The translations under genes and the position numbers were made by a program. 28,415 nucleotides of DNA, from contig DCJA01000042.1 in the NCBI GenBank assembly GCA_002317175.1, positions 2,910-31,324 on the forward strand. Direction: 5' to 3'. Origin of the DNA: Lachnospiraceae bacterium UBA1712. GTDB taxonomy: Bacteria > Bacillota > Clostridia > Lachnospirales > Lachnospiraceae. This document shows, one piece after another, positions 8,483-17,216 of the stretch (its first letter is position 1; each line of letters begins with the position of its first letter). The notes under the pieces are model-generated. The model ran no database searches and was not told the DNA's origin. It saw nothing but the letters and a program-made list of their open reading frames with translations.

Positions 8483-9715
8483 ATGGATGGTATTCTCTCT
8501 CAGGAAGAGATAAATGCTTTGCTGAGTGGTATGTCTGCAGAAGCTACAGAAGACAGTGCACAGAATGCAACGGTGGTCAATGCACCTGCTGTTGATGATA
8601 CAGTTGAATTGTCTGATGTTGAAAAAGACGCCATCGGTGAAGTTGCTAATATTAGCATGGGAACATCCGCTACAACACTCTATTCCCTTGTTAATCGTAA
8701 AGTTAATATAACAACCCCGGTTGTTTCGCTCAGTAACTGGTCTGAACTGTCCGCAGAACGTGTGGATCCTTCGGTGCTGATTCAGATTAGATATACAAAA
8801 GGTCTTGATGGTTCCAACATTCTTATTCTTAAGGAAACAGATGTAAAGATTATCACTGATCTGATGATGGGCGGAGACGGAAGCAATACAGACGGAGAAC
8901 TTGGAGAGATTCATCTTTCGGCTATTTCGGAGGCTATGAATCAGATGATGGGTTCTTCAGCTACCTCGCTTTCACAGATGCTTGGTAATATGATTGATAT
9001 TTCTCCACCATATGCGGAGAGACTTCAGGATAATGGAGCATTACCAGGAGGCGATACAGGAGAATTCCTGAAAGGAACTTTTGTAAAGATTGCATTTAGA
9101 ATGCAGATAGAGGATTTGGTTGACAGTACGATACTTCAGTTGTATCCAGTACAGTTTGCCAGAACAATTGTGGCAACCTTCTTGGGAGGAGATGCAGCAC
9201 CTGCTCCAAATCCAACTCCTTATGAGCCACCAAAGGTTGAGCCTGCAGCAGCTCCTGAAGCTGCACCACAGGTAGCGCCACAGCCGACACCTCAGCCTGC
9301 GATGCAAGCTAATATGCAACAGATTCCACCTATGGGCATGCCGGCATATGACCCGACACAGATGGCACAGATGTATCAGATGCCACCTATGTATCAGATG
9401 CCACAGATGCCTCAGATGGGAATGAATTATCAGCCGGCACAGTTCGAACAGTTTTCTAATAATGTCGCAGCGATGCCAAGTAACGAGAATATCGGGCTGA
9501 TTATGGATGTACCTCTTGAAGTTACGGTTGAGCTTGGACGTACAAGGAAGAATATTTCAGATATTCTGGATTTTGCACCAGGAACAATTATAGAACTTGA
9601 CAGACTGGCAGGAGAACCAATAGATGTTTTGGTCAATGGCAAGTTTGTTGCCAAGGGTGAAGTTGTAGTAATCGAAGAAAGTTTTGGTATTCGAGTAACA
9701 GAAATTATTAAATAG
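8483..9715 (+). CDS. fliY: Switch protein FliY, CheC-type phosphatase fused to FliN domain
   Basis: 410 aa; AGGAGG (8468-8473) is well placed. FliY is the Bacillus-type switch component that also removes phosphate from CheY-P. The N-terminus MDGILSQEEINALLSGM mimics FliM and can bind CheY-P. The CheC-like domain has two intact active-site patterns (D/S)xxxExxN-x22-P: D49, E53, N56, P79 and S146, E150, N153, P176. A linker (about 235-330) is rich in Pro, Met, Gln and Ala, with reiterated MYQMPPMYQMPQMPQ. The C-terminal FliN/SpoA domain is at about 337-410 (IMDVPLEVTVELGRTRKNIS, then FGIRVTEIIK). Both the enzyme and the structural part look functional. Confidence 0.95.
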   Translation: MDGILSQEEINALLSGMSAEATEDSAQNATVVNAPAVDDTVELSDVEKDAIGEVANISMGTSATTLYSLVNRKVNITTPVVSLSNWSELSAERVDPSVLIQIRYTKGLDGSNILILKETDVKIITDLMMGGDGSNTDGELGEIHLSAISEAMNQMMGSSATSLSQMLGNMIDISPPYAERLQDNGALPGGDTGEFLKGTFVKIAFRMQIEDLVDSTILQLYPVQFARTIVATFLGGDAAPAPNPTPYEPPKVEPAAAPEAAPQVAPQPTPQPAMQANMQQIPPMGMPAYDPTQMAQMYQMPPMYQMPQMPQMGMNYQPAQFEQFSNNVAAMPSNENIGLIMDVPLEVTVELGRTRKNISDILDFAPGTIIELDRLAGEPIDVLVNGKFVAKGEVVVIEESFGIRVTEIIK

Positions 9716-9729
9716 ATTGGAGATTAATT

Positions 9730-10092
9730 ATGGCAAAGAATATTCTTATATGTGATGATGCAGCATTCATGAGAATGATGATCAAGGACATTCTTACAAA
9801 GAACGGATATAATGTAGCTGGCGAGGCTGAAAATGGAGCAAAAGGTGTTGAGAAGTACAACGAACTCAAGCCAGATCTTGTACTTATGGATATCACAATG
9901 CCAGAGATGGATGGTATCGAAGCATTAAAGGCAATTAAGGCTGCAGATGCTGGTGCGAAGGTTATTATGTGTTCAGCTATGGGTCAGCAGGCAATGGTTA
10001 TTGAGTCTATCCAGGCAGGCGCTAAGGACTTTATCGTAAAGCCTTTCCAGGCAGACAGAGTATTAGAGGCTGTTAAGAAGGTAGTTGGCTAA
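9730..10092 (+). CDS. cheY: Chemotaxis response regulator CheY
   Basis: 120 aa, a single receiver domain. The acidic pair D9/D10, phospho-acceptor D54 (LVLMDITMPEMDG), the switch residue S82 (MCSAMG) and K104 (FIVKPF) are all in place. CheA phosphorylates CheY; CheY-P binds FliM and FliY and changes rotation. Its stop codon overlaps the fliO start in TAATG, so these two are translationally coupled although their roles differ. Position between fliY and fliO is the standard Bacillus/Clostridia arrangement. The short output-less design and context exclude other response regulators. Confidence 0.96.
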   Translation: MAKNILICDDAAFMRMMIKDILTKNGYNVAGEAENGAKGVEKYNELKPDLVLMDITMPEMDGIEALKAIKAADAGAKVIMCSAMGQQAMVIESIQAGAKDFIVKPFQADRVLEAVKKVVG

Positions 10093-10487
10093 TGCTTCTT
10101 GCCAGTAATGGAAGCTTGGATGGAGTCGTTCAGTTAATTACAGTGCTTGTGATATTTGTTCTGGTTCTGTTTATTACGCTCTATGTAACCAGATGGATAG
10201 CTGGCTTTCAAAAGAAGCAGATGAATGGTTCAAATATGCAGGTCATTGAGACTATGCGACTTACACCTAATCAGTTTGTTCAGATTATCAAGGTGGGTAA
10301 TCAGTATCTGGCTATTGCAGTAAGCAAGGAACAGGTTACTTTACTTACAAAGCTTGAAGAAGATGAGATAGATCTGGAACAGACCAATACACAGTCGGCG
10401 GATTTTGCTACTGTGCTGAAACAGTTCAAAAAGTCATTACCTGTTAAAGGTGATGAAGAAAACACATCGAGCAAAGATGATGAGTAG
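10092..10487 (+). CDS. fliO: Flagellar biosynthesis protein FliO
   Basis: 131 aa. One membrane helix at about 11-33 (VVQLITVLVIFVLVLFITLY) preceded by a short periplasmic N-terminus. The cytoplasmic part has the FliO core: MQVIETMRLTPNQFVQIIKV, then GNQYLAIAVSKEQVTLL. FliO helps FliP assemble the export gate. The start overlaps the cheY stop by one base and the AAGAAGG needed for it lies inside cheY. Its 3' end overlaps fliP. FliO is the least conserved gate protein, but the order fliO-P-Q-R supports the call. Confidence 0.9.
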   Translation: MLLASNGSLDGVVQLITVLVIFVLVLFITLYVTRWIAGFQKKQMNGSNMQVIETMRLTPNQFVQIIKVGNQYLAIAVSKEQVTLLTKLEEDEIDLEQTNTQSADFATVLKQFKKSLPVKGDEENTSSKDDE

Positions 10488-11358
10488 ATTAAAATATATA
10501 AGATTGTTTGAGATAATATGCCTACTGTTTATGGTGGGCATATTGTGCATATATCCGAAAGTGTCTGCCCAGGCTTCTACTATAACAAGAGAAGGCGTAG
10601 GCAGTATGCTCACGGACACAACTGATGAGCGGACCAATATAGATGATCCAGGTTCATCAGAGGATGCAGATGACTTAAAAGAACTTAATATTGCTAATAC
10701 CGTTACGGTTACATATGACAATGGAAATGGCGAACTCAATGGATCACTAAGAATTCTTCTTACACTAACCCTGATTTCCATTGCACCAATTCTGATAATT
10801 CTTATGACCAGTTTTACAAGAATTGTCATTGTGCTTCATTTTACCCGTAACGCGCTTAATACACAGACAGCACCGCCTAATCAGATTATCATTGGTTTGG
10901 CGCTGTTTCTGACCTTCTTTATTATGAGTCCTACAATCGACACCATAAGAACAGAAGCGATTGCTCCTTTCGAGGCGGGTGAGATTGAACAGGCTGAAGC
11001 TTTGCAGAAGGCTATGCAGCCAATCAGGGAGTTTATGTATCCCCAGACTCAGATGAAAGATGTAAGCATGTTTATGGAGATTAGCCATACTGAATGGACT
11101 GGGGAAGTAGATGATATTCCTAACGCAGTGCTTATTCCAAGCTTTATTATTAGTGAGCTTAGAACTGCATTCATTATTGGCTTTCTGATATATGTACCAT
11201 TTATTGTAATAGACATGGTAGTGGCATCGGCCCTTATGAGTATGGGTATGATGATGCTGCCGCCAACGACTATTAGTATGCCTTTTAAGATTCTTCTTTT
11301 TGTTCTTGCAGATGGATGGAATCTTGTAATTGGTAATGTTGTAAAGACTTTTTACTAG
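10477..11358 (+). CDS. fliP: Flagellar export gate protein FliP
   Basis: 293 aa from the ATG at 10477 (or 292 from the adjacent ATG at 10480). The frame opens further upstream with a GTG at 10450, but no start here has a good binding site, so coupling to fliO, which it overlaps by 11 nt, seems likely. A cleavable signal peptide is visible (CLLFMVGILCIYPKVSAQA). Then comes an acidic stretch of about 55 residues, and the conserved FliP core: IAPILIILMTSFTRIVIVLH, NQIIIGLALFLTFFIMSP, and the C-terminal pair of helices. Five FliP copies form the export channel with FliQ and FliR. Confidence 0.94.
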   Translation: MMSRLKYIRLFEIICLLFMVGILCIYPKVSAQASTITREGVGSMLTDTTDERTNIDDPGSSEDADDLKELNIANTVTVTYDNGNGELNGSLRILLTLTLISIAPILIILMTSFTRIVIVLHFTRNALNTQTAPPNQIIIGLALFLTFFIMSPTIDTIRTEAIAPFEAGEIEQAEALQKAMQPIREFMYPQTQMKDVSMFMEISHTEWTGEVDDIPNAVLIPSFIISELRTAFIIGFLIYVPFIVIDMVVASALMSMGMMMLPPTTISMPFKILLFVLADGWNLVIGNVVKTFY

Positions 11359-11395
11359 TTAGAAGTCTCCAAAACTGCTTTTGTGCTAATGGCAG

Positions 11396-11416
11396 TGGCA
11401 TTGATTAAGAATGCCA
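11396..11416 (+). other. Hairpin just ahead of the fliQ ribosome binding site
   Basis: GGCATT (11397-11402) pairs with AATGCC (11410-11415) with an added T-A pair, loop 7 nt. An ATGGCA at 11389-11394 could pair with the overlapping TGCCAT (11412-11417) instead, so two mutually exclusive small stems are possible. Both lie within 1-2 nt of GGGAGGT and could affect translation of fliQ. The stems are short. Confidence 0.35.
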
Positions 11417-11428
11417 TGGGAGGTTGTC

Positions 11429-11698
11429 ATGAATATAGATGACGTCGTAACCATCACAAGGGAAGCTCTGTATACGATTTGTATTACAGCTGCTCCGGTT
11501 TTACTTGTCAGCCTTGTGGTTGGTCTTATAGTAAGTATTTTTCAGACCATTACTTCCATACAGGAACAGACACTTACCTTTGTTCCCAAGGTATTATCGA
11601 TTTTTGTTACCCTGATAATACTTGGACACTGGATGCTTAATAACATGGTGGGCTATATGGAACGCTTATGGGCGGATTTTTCAATATATATAAGGTAA
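11429..11698 (+). CDS. fliQ: Flagellar export gate protein FliQ
   Basis: 89 aa from the ATG at 11429, the usual family length; GGGAGGT (11418-11424) precedes it. An in-frame ATG at 11411 would place the binding site inside the coding part and is rejected. Two membrane helices (about 15-38 and 50-75) flank the conserved SIQEQTLTFVPK loop, the hallmark of FliQ/SctS. It forms part of the helical FliPQR gate. A small hairpin (11396-11416) lies just ahead of the binding site. Confidence 0.95.
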   Translation: MNIDDVVTITREALYTICITAAPVLLVSLVVGLIVSIFQTITSIQEQTLTFVPKVLSIFVTLIILGHWMLNNMVGYMERLWADFSIYIR

Positions 11699-11710
11699 GG
11701 AGCAGGAGAG

Positions 11711-12493
11711 TTGATTAATTATTCCTTTAATTCAAGTGATTTGGAATATTTCCTGCTGATTATGATGAGAATCTCAACCTTTGTGGCGGTAGCACCTCTG
11801 TTTAATCAGAAGGGCATACCTAACCAGGTGAAGATTGGATTCAGCTTTTTTATGGCGGCTCTTCTGTATGGAGTGATTCAGGACAGGCCAGTTCTGGAAT
11901 ACAGTACAGTATGGGGCTATGCCGTGTTAGTAATTAAGGAAGCTTTGGCAGGACTTTTGATAGGATTTGCTGCCAATATGTGTACTACTGTAGTAACTTT
12001 TGCAGGACAGATTATAGATATGGAAACGGGTTTATCCATGGTTAATCTCATGGATCCAACTACCAATACCAGTGTATCTGTATCCGGAGTATTGTATCAG
12101 TATGTTATTACACTTATGCTTCTTGTATCGGGAATGTATCAGTATATGGTTGTGGCTCTGGCTCAGACCTATGAGCTGATACCAGTTGGTGGTGCGGTAT
12201 TTGACAGTAACAAGCTTCTTGAAAGTATTGTTATGTTTTTAAATGATTATGTATCAATTGGATTTAGAATATGTCTTCCGGTATTTGCTGTGATGTTACT
12301 TCTAAATGCAGTTTTGGGAATAATGACAAAGGTTGCTCCTCAGCTTAATATGTTTTCGGTTGGTATGCAACTTAAGGTACTTACCGGGCTTGTAACTTTG
12401 TTTATTACCGTAGGTATGTTACCAACTGCCAGCGATATGATATTTGGGGAAGTAAAGAAGATGATGGCTACATTTGTAAATGCCATGATGTAA
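11711..12493 (+). CDS. fliR: Flagellar export gate protein FliR
   Basis: 260 aa from a TTG at 11711; AAGGAG (11697-11702) lies 8 nt upstream and there is no better ATG. Several hydrophobic segments, about six, are spread over the whole length. Family landmarks are FVAVAPLFNQKGIPNQVKIG near residue 25-45, then AGQIIDMETGLSMVNLMDP at about 98-116. FliR completes the FliPQR channel and contacts FlhB. The TTG start probably limits its amount, fitting the 5:4:1 stoichiometry of P, Q and R, though that link is only an inference. Confidence 0.94.
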   Translation: MINYSFNSSDLEYFLLIMMRISTFVAVAPLFNQKGIPNQVKIGFSFFMAALLYGVIQDRPVLEYSTVWGYAVLVIKEALAGLLIGFAANMCTTVVTFAGQIIDMETGLSMVNLMDPTTNTSVSVSGVLYQYVITLMLLVSGMYQYMVVALAQTYELIPVGGAVFDSNKLLESIVMFLNDYVSIGFRICLPVFAVMLLLNAVLGIMTKVAPQLNMFSVGMQLKVLTGLVTLFITVGMLPTASDMIFGEVKKMMATFVNAMM

Positions 12494-12521
12494 ATTGTCT
12501 ATAGTTTAAAGGAATTAATCT

Positions 12522-13673
12522 ATGAGTATTGAGGAGATCTTGAAGCAGGAACTCCTACATAGAACGCTGGATTTAAATCTTCAGTTTTTTGCTGACGGAC
12601 AGGGCGGAGAAAAGACCGAACCTGCAACACAGAAAAAACTGGATGATGCCAGAAAGGAAGGTCAGGTAGCCAAGTCCAAGGAAATAGCAAATGGACTCGG
12701 CTTAATTGCGTTGTTCTTCCTTCTTAAATTCTGGATTGGGAATATGGGGAATCAGTTTCTTGGGGTATTCTCAAGTATTTATAATCGAATCCCGGAGACT
12801 ACAAAACTCGCCAATGGCAATCCACCTCAGACAGCAGTAAAGCAGATATTTACCTATGCATCGCTAAGAATAATTATTATTCTGGCGCCGGTTCTTATAG
12901 TAGGATATCTGGTTGCATTTCTGAGTGATTATGTACAGGTGCAATGGAAGCCGACTGCTAAACCACTGATGCCCAAGCCTAGTAAGCTCAATCCAATCAA
13001 TGGATTCAAGCGCATTTTTTCGGTTAACACAGTAGTAGAACTGATTAAGTCCATAGCAAAGATAACGCTGATTGCCTATGTTGCATATTCTTATCTGGTG
13101 GACAGACAGAGTCAGCTTCTGCTGTTATATGATCTTCCCATGATGCAGGCGGTTCAGTTTGTGGGTGAGACAGTCATTAATCTGGGAATAAGAATATCTC
13201 TTTTATTCATGCTGATAGCGGTTGCAGATTTTGCATATCAGAAGGTTAAATTTAGCAAGGATATGCGAATGACCAAGCAGGAAGTCAAGGAAGAATTCAA
13301 GAATCAGGAAGGTAATCCTGAGATTAAGGGAAAGATCAAACAGAGGATGAGAGAAGCGAGTCAGCGACGAATGATGCAGGCTCTGCCACAGGCGGATGTA
13401 GTTATTACCAACCCTACTCATTATGCTGTTGCAATCAAATATGACAAGGATCTGGCTCAGGCGCCAATAGTTGTTGCCAAAGGTCAGGACTATCTGGCAC
13501 AGAAGATCAAAGAGGTTGCCAGAGAGAATAATGTTGAGATAGTAGAGAACAAACCACTTGCCAGAATGCTTTATGCCAATGTCAATGTGGATGATCAGAT
13601 ACCACCAGAGCTTTATAGTGCTGTGGCGGAAGTTCTTGCCTATGTATATCATTTACAGGGAAGAACGGAGTAA
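12522..13673 (+). CDS. flhB: Flagellar export switch protein FlhB
   Basis: 383 aa. The N-terminal cytoplasmic part contains GEKTEPATQKKLDDARKEGQ, the family signature, after a roughly 30-residue lead ending NLQFFADGQGG that many clostridial FlhB proteins share. Four membrane helices lie between about 55 and 245. The C-terminal cytoplasmic domain holds the self-cleavage motif N297-P298-T299-H300 (VVITNPTHYAVAIKYD). Cleavage between N and P lets the gate switch from hook to filament substrates after FliK has measured the hook. All catalytic features are intact. It is followed by a 91 bp gap before flhA. Confidence 0.96.
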   Translation: MSIEEILKQELLHRTLDLNLQFFADGQGGEKTEPATQKKLDDARKEGQVAKSKEIANGLGLIALFFLLKFWIGNMGNQFLGVFSSIYNRIPETTKLANGNPPQTAVKQIFTYASLRIIIILAPVLIVGYLVAFLSDYVQVQWKPTAKPLMPKPSKLNPINGFKRIFSVNTVVELIKSIAKITLIAYVAYSYLVDRQSQLLLLYDLPMMQAVQFVGETVINLGIRISLLFMLIAVADFAYQKVKFSKDMRMTKQEVKEEFKNQEGNPEIKGKIKQRMREASQRRMMQALPQADVVITNPTHYAVAIKYDKDLAQAPIVVAKGQDYLAQKIKEVARENNVEIVENKPLARMLYANVNVDDQIPPELYSAVAEVLAYVYHLQGRTE

Positions 13674-13682
13674 TAGTCCGTA

Positions 13683-13700
13683 GATTATTAGCGAATAATC
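13683..13700 (+). other. Small inverted repeat between flhB and flhA
   Basis: GATTATT (13683-13689) and AATAATC (13694-13700) form a perfect 7 bp stem with a 4 nt loop. It is AT-rich and thus weak, with no T-run after it, so it is not a terminator. It lies in a 91 bp gap that holds nothing else I can name apart from the flhA ribosome binding site (AAAGGAGAG). It may be an RNA processing or stability element, or chance. Confidence 0.3.
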
Positions 13701-13764
13701 CGAGGTATTAATAATTTTAAAGGACCGAATATTTAGGTTAAATAGACAGGAAAGGAGAGAAGTT

Positions 13765-15810
13765 ATGAACTTTAAGATGCCAAAAGCAGATCTTGGTATT
13801 GCTTTATATGTATTAGCAGCATTTGTAATGTTTATCATTTCTATTCCTTCAACTCTCCTGGATGTATTGCTTGCATTAAATATAGCAATTGCATTTACCA
13901 TTCTATTTACCTGTATGTTTATAAAGGAAGTTCTGGATATATCATATTTCCCGACGATTCTGCTGTTCACAACCATATTCAGAATTGCGCTTAACGTAAG
14001 CTCTACAAAGCTTATCTTAAGAACTGGTAATCCAGGTAATGTAGTTCAGACTTTTGGTAATTATGTAGGCGGTGGTGACCTTATCATTGGTACCATTGTA
14101 TTCATTATTCTTATACTTATTCAGTTCATGGTTATCAACAAGGGTTCTGAACGTGTAGCTGAAGTAACAGCCAGATTCACTCTGGATGCTATGCCTGGTA
14201 AGCAGATGGCAATCGATGCCGATCTGAATACAGGTGCCATTACAGATGCAGAGGCAAAGATACGAAGAGATAAGATTCAGCAGGAATCCAGCTTCTTTGG
14301 TAGCATGGATGGTGCGGTTAAGTATGTAAAGGGAGATGCTGTAGCAGGTCTTATTATCACTGCGGTTAATGTTATCGGTGGTATTGCCATGGGTATGACC
14401 CGTCAGGGCCTGGATTTTTCAGCTGCTCTCAGTAAATATACAATCCTGACTATTGGTGATGGTCTTGTCAGCCAGATACCATCACTTCTTATATCACTTT
14501 CAACAGGTATTCTGGTTACCAAGGGCTCCAAGGATGCGGACTTTGGTAATACCCTTGTTAAGCAGCTTTTTGGTCTTCCAAAGGTGCTTTATCTGGTTGG
14601 TGGAGTTATCTCATTTTTAGGTGTGGTTACACCACTTAGTGCAATTATATTTGTTGCATTGGGCGCTGTATTTATTATGGCAGGCCGTATGATAGAGGGA
14701 ACTCTTGAGACTGCCAAGATAGAGGGCGAAGTTAGTACAGAAGAGGCTGCGGCAGAAGAAATCAGGCAGCCTGAAAATGTTAATTCGCTTTTGCAGGTTG
14801 ATCCAATCGAGCTTGAGTTTGGTTATGGTATTATTCCGCTGGCGGATGTTAACCAGGGCGGAGACTTGCTTGACCGAGTTGTAATGATAAGACGTCAGAT
14901 AGCGCTTGAACTGGGTACGGTAGTTCCAATCATTCGTCTGCGTGATAATATTCAGCTTAATCCAAACCAGTATGTTATTAAGATAAAAGGTATTCAAATT
15001 AGTGAAGGCGAGATTCTCTTTGACCACTATATGGCAATGAACCCGGGCTACGTTGAGGAAGAGATTACAGGTATTCCTACATTTGAGCCATCCTTTCATT
15101 TGCCGGCTATCTGGATAACCGAGTCCCAGAGAGAGCGTGCTGAGTCTATGGGTTATACAGTAGTAGATCCACCAAGTATTATAGCTACTCATCTTACAGA
15201 GATTATCAGACAGCATATTGATGAACTGCTTACCAGACAAGATGTACAGAATCTTGTTAACAATCTTAAGGATTCTCATCCAGCTCTTGTGGACGAACTT
15301 GTTCCAAAGCTTTTGGGACTTGGTGAGGTACAGAAGGTACTGCAGAATCTGCTTAAGGAAGGTATCTCTATTCGAGATCTTCTTACCATATTTGAAACTC
15401 TGGCAGATTATGCAACCACAAGCAGGGATACTGATATTCTGACTGAATATGTCAGACAGGCATTGAAACGTGCCATTTCAAGCAAGTTCTTCCCAGCCAA
15501 TGAGACCAGTAGTGTTGTAACACTTGATCCATCGCTGGAACAGAAGATTATGAGCAGTGTTAAGCAGACAGAAAATGGAACCTACCTGAATCTGGACCCG
15601 GAACTTACAAAGTCTATTATGAAGTCGGTTGACGCAGAGACCAAGAAGCTTGAAAACCTTGGAAGATCACCGATTATTATTACTTCACCTATTGTCAGAA
15701 TATATTTTAAGAGACTCATAGAAGATTACTACAAAGACGTAATAGTTGTATCGTATAATGAAGTAGAATCAAACGTTGAATTACAATCTGTTGGGATGGT
15801 AACCGCATGA
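13765..15810 (+). CDS. flhA: Flagellar export gate protein FlhA
   Basis: 681 aa, full length for the family. The N-terminal half (to about 310) has seven to eight membrane helices. The FHIPEP signature is present at about 138-155 (RFTLDAMPGKQMAIDADLNT). The C-terminal cytoplasmic domain (about 340-681) forms the nonameric ring that docks chaperone-substrate complexes; LEFGYGIIPLAD and GRSPIIITSPIVRIYFKRLI are typical. AAAGGAGAG precedes the ATG. The stop overlaps the flhF start in ATGA. Confidence 0.97.
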   Translation: MNFKMPKADLGIALYVLAAFVMFIISIPSTLLDVLLALNIAIAFTILFTCMFIKEVLDISYFPTILLFTTIFRIALNVSSTKLILRTGNPGNVVQTFGNYVGGGDLIIGTIVFIILILIQFMVINKGSERVAEVTARFTLDAMPGKQMAIDADLNTGAITDAEAKIRRDKIQQESSFFGSMDGAVKYVKGDAVAGLIITAVNVIGGIAMGMTRQGLDFSAALSKYTILTIGDGLVSQIPSLLISLSTGILVTKGSKDADFGNTLVKQLFGLPKVLYLVGGVISFLGVVTPLSAIIFVALGAVFIMAGRMIEGTLETAKIEGEVSTEEAAAEEIRQPENVNSLLQVDPIELEFGYGIIPLADVNQGGDLLDRVVMIRRQIALELGTVVPIIRLRDNIQLNPNQYVIKIKGIQISEGEILFDHYMAMNPGYVEEEITGIPTFEPSFHLPAIWITESQRERAESMGYTVVDPPSIIATHLTEIIRQHIDELLTRQDVQNLVNNLKDSHPALVDELVPKLLGLGEVQKVLQNLLKEGISIRDLLTIFETLADYATTSRDTDILTEYVRQALKRAISSKFFPANETSSVVTLDPSLEQKIMSSVKQTENGTYLNLDPELTKSIMKSVDAETKKLENLGRSPIIITSPIVRIYFKRLIEDYYKDVIVVSYNEVESNVELQSVGMVTA

Positions 15811-17168
15811 TAATTAAAAAGTATGTAAGCAAAACTGAATCTGATGCAATAGAAATAGCCAGAAAAGATCTGGGTGAGGGCGTCGTAGTGATGAATGTCA
15901 GACAGCTTAAGAAAAAAGGTCTGTTTGGCCTGTTTTCTACGCCTCAGGTGGAAGTGACTGTTGCACTTGAAGAAGAGGGCGAGAGACCTCAGCAGAAAGC
16001 ACCTACCATGACAGCTCTTGAACAGCTGGCTCAGAAGCAAAAAGAGATAAATGCTCAAAGGGCAGCATCATCAACTACAGTCAGGGCTTCCAATTTAGCA
16101 GGAACAGCAACTGCATCTACTGCTAAGGCAACTACATCTAATAATGCTACAGTTGTAAACTCTGCTTCTTCGCAGGGAAGAAAGATTGATATTATCAGTG
16201 AAGCAGATGAGAAGAATGATGAAATCAGCATCATTGACAAGTCGAACAATGCACTTGAAGAAAAACTGGATTCTATCGAAACTCTGATAAAGCGACGTCT
16301 TGAAAATGAGGACAACAAGCAGGAAGAGAAGGTTAAGAAGGAAGAAAAACAGGAAGAAAGCGATCAGATGAAGCTGACTAAGCTTCTCTACAATATGATG
16401 ATTGATAACGAGGTTCATGAAAAATATGCTAACCAGATTATCGAAGAGGCAGAAAAAACCAATAAACCTAATATGCCGGTAGATTATTTCCTGACCAATA
16501 TCTATCAGAAAATGATACTGAAGTTTGGTCAGCCAGCAGTTATTACTCCTGCAGAAAAAGGGCCTAAAGTGGTATATTTTGTCGGACCTACAGGAGTAGG
16601 TAAGACTACGACAATTGCAAAGATTGCCAGCAAATTCTGCCTTGAGGAGAAGAAAAAAGTAGCCCTTCTTACCTCGGATACCTATAGAATAGCTGCGGCG
16701 GAACAGCTTAGAACCTATGCCAATATTCTTGAGATTCCATGCAAGATTATCTACTCGCCTGCAGAGATTGAAGAAGCATATATGGAATACATCGACTATG
16801 ACTTTATATTTGTTGATACAGCGGGTCATTCTCATCACAATGAAGAACAGAAGAACAATACCAATGTTGTGATTCATTCACTGGATGGAAAGACACAGGC
16901 TGAGGTATATCTTGTGCTTAGTGCTACCACCAAATATAAGGATCTTATCAGTATAGCTGATACCTATAAAGAAATGACGAATTTTAAGCTTATATTCACC
17001 AAGCTTGATGAGACAACATCATTTGGAAATATGCTTAATCTTAAGCTGTATACAGGGGCTGAACTGTCCTATGTAACCTATGGTCAGAATGTTCCTGAGG
17101 ATATAGATCGATTTGATCCTCAGGCTACTGTAAAACGTATTCTGGGCGGCGGTTCTGACAACGAATGA
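15807..17168 (+). CDS. flhF: SRP-type GTPase FlhF
   Basis: 453 aa. FlhF is a third SRP-family GTPase, with Ffh and FtsY, and marks the site where a new flagellum is built. The N-terminal basic domain begins MIIKKYVSKTESDAIEIARK. A disordered Ala/Thr/Ser and then Lys/Glu-rich region follows (about 65-190). The NG domain starts near 200, with the P-loop GPTGVGKTTTIAKIA (K266), the DTAGHSHHN motif, and TKLDE for guanine recognition. The start overlaps flhA by 4 nt and has only a weak binding site, so coupling is likely. Together with FlhG it sets flagellar number and placement. Confidence 0.96.
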   Translation: MIIKKYVSKTESDAIEIARKDLGEGVVVMNVRQLKKKGLFGLFSTPQVEVTVALEEEGERPQQKAPTMTALEQLAQKQKEINAQRAASSTTVRASNLAGTATASTAKATTSNNATVVNSASSQGRKIDIISEADEKNDEISIIDKSNNALEEKLDSIETLIKRRLENEDNKQEEKVKKEEKQEESDQMKLTKLLYNMMIDNEVHEKYANQIIEEAEKTNKPNMPVDYFLTNIYQKMILKFGQPAVITPAEKGPKVVYFVGPTGVGKTTTIAKIASKFCLEEKKKVALLTSDTYRIAAAEQLRTYANILEIPCKIIYSPAEIEEAYMEYIDYDFIFVDTAGHSHHNEEQKNNTNVVIHSLDGKTQAEVYLVLSATTKYKDLISIADTYKEMTNFKLIFTKLDETTSFGNMLNLKLYTGAELSYVTYGQNVPEDIDRFDPQATVKRILGGGSDNE

Positions 17169-17171
17169 TAG

Positions 17172-17201
17172 TTTACATAAATGCATTAATCATGGTATAA
17201 T
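17172..17201 (+). promoter_or_regulatory. Extended -10 SigA-type promoter before flhG
   Basis: TTTACA (17172-17177, five of six matches to the -35 consensus), an 18 nt spacer, and a perfect TATAAT (17196-17201) with the extended TGn element (TGG at 17193-17195). It is the best promoter-like sequence I see in the window. Transcription would start about 6-8 nt after the -10, at 17207-17209. That is right at the in-frame GTG (17208) and past most of the GGAGAGG binding site. It would give an internal supply of flhG, the PilZ gene and the che genes. The sequence match is clear; use is inferred. Confidence 0.65.
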
Positions 17202-17216
17202 GGAGAGGTGAGAGCC

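Noticed and set aside
13706..13732. Sigma-28-like CCGAATAT (13725-13732) before flhA
   Set aside because: It has an extra A compared with CCGATAT and there is no TAAA element at 15 nt upstream.
14617..15279. Minus-strand open frame of 220 aa opposite flhA
   Set aside because: It is fully inside the well-supported flhA gene, is rich in Cys, Asn, Tyr and Ile with no family features, and lacks a binding site; a shadow frame.
16095..16877. Minus-strand open frame of 260 aa opposite flhF
   Set aside because: Lies opposite the FlhF linker and GTPase domain; composition (Cys, Phe, Leu-rich) is that of an antisense shadow, and no domain can be seen.
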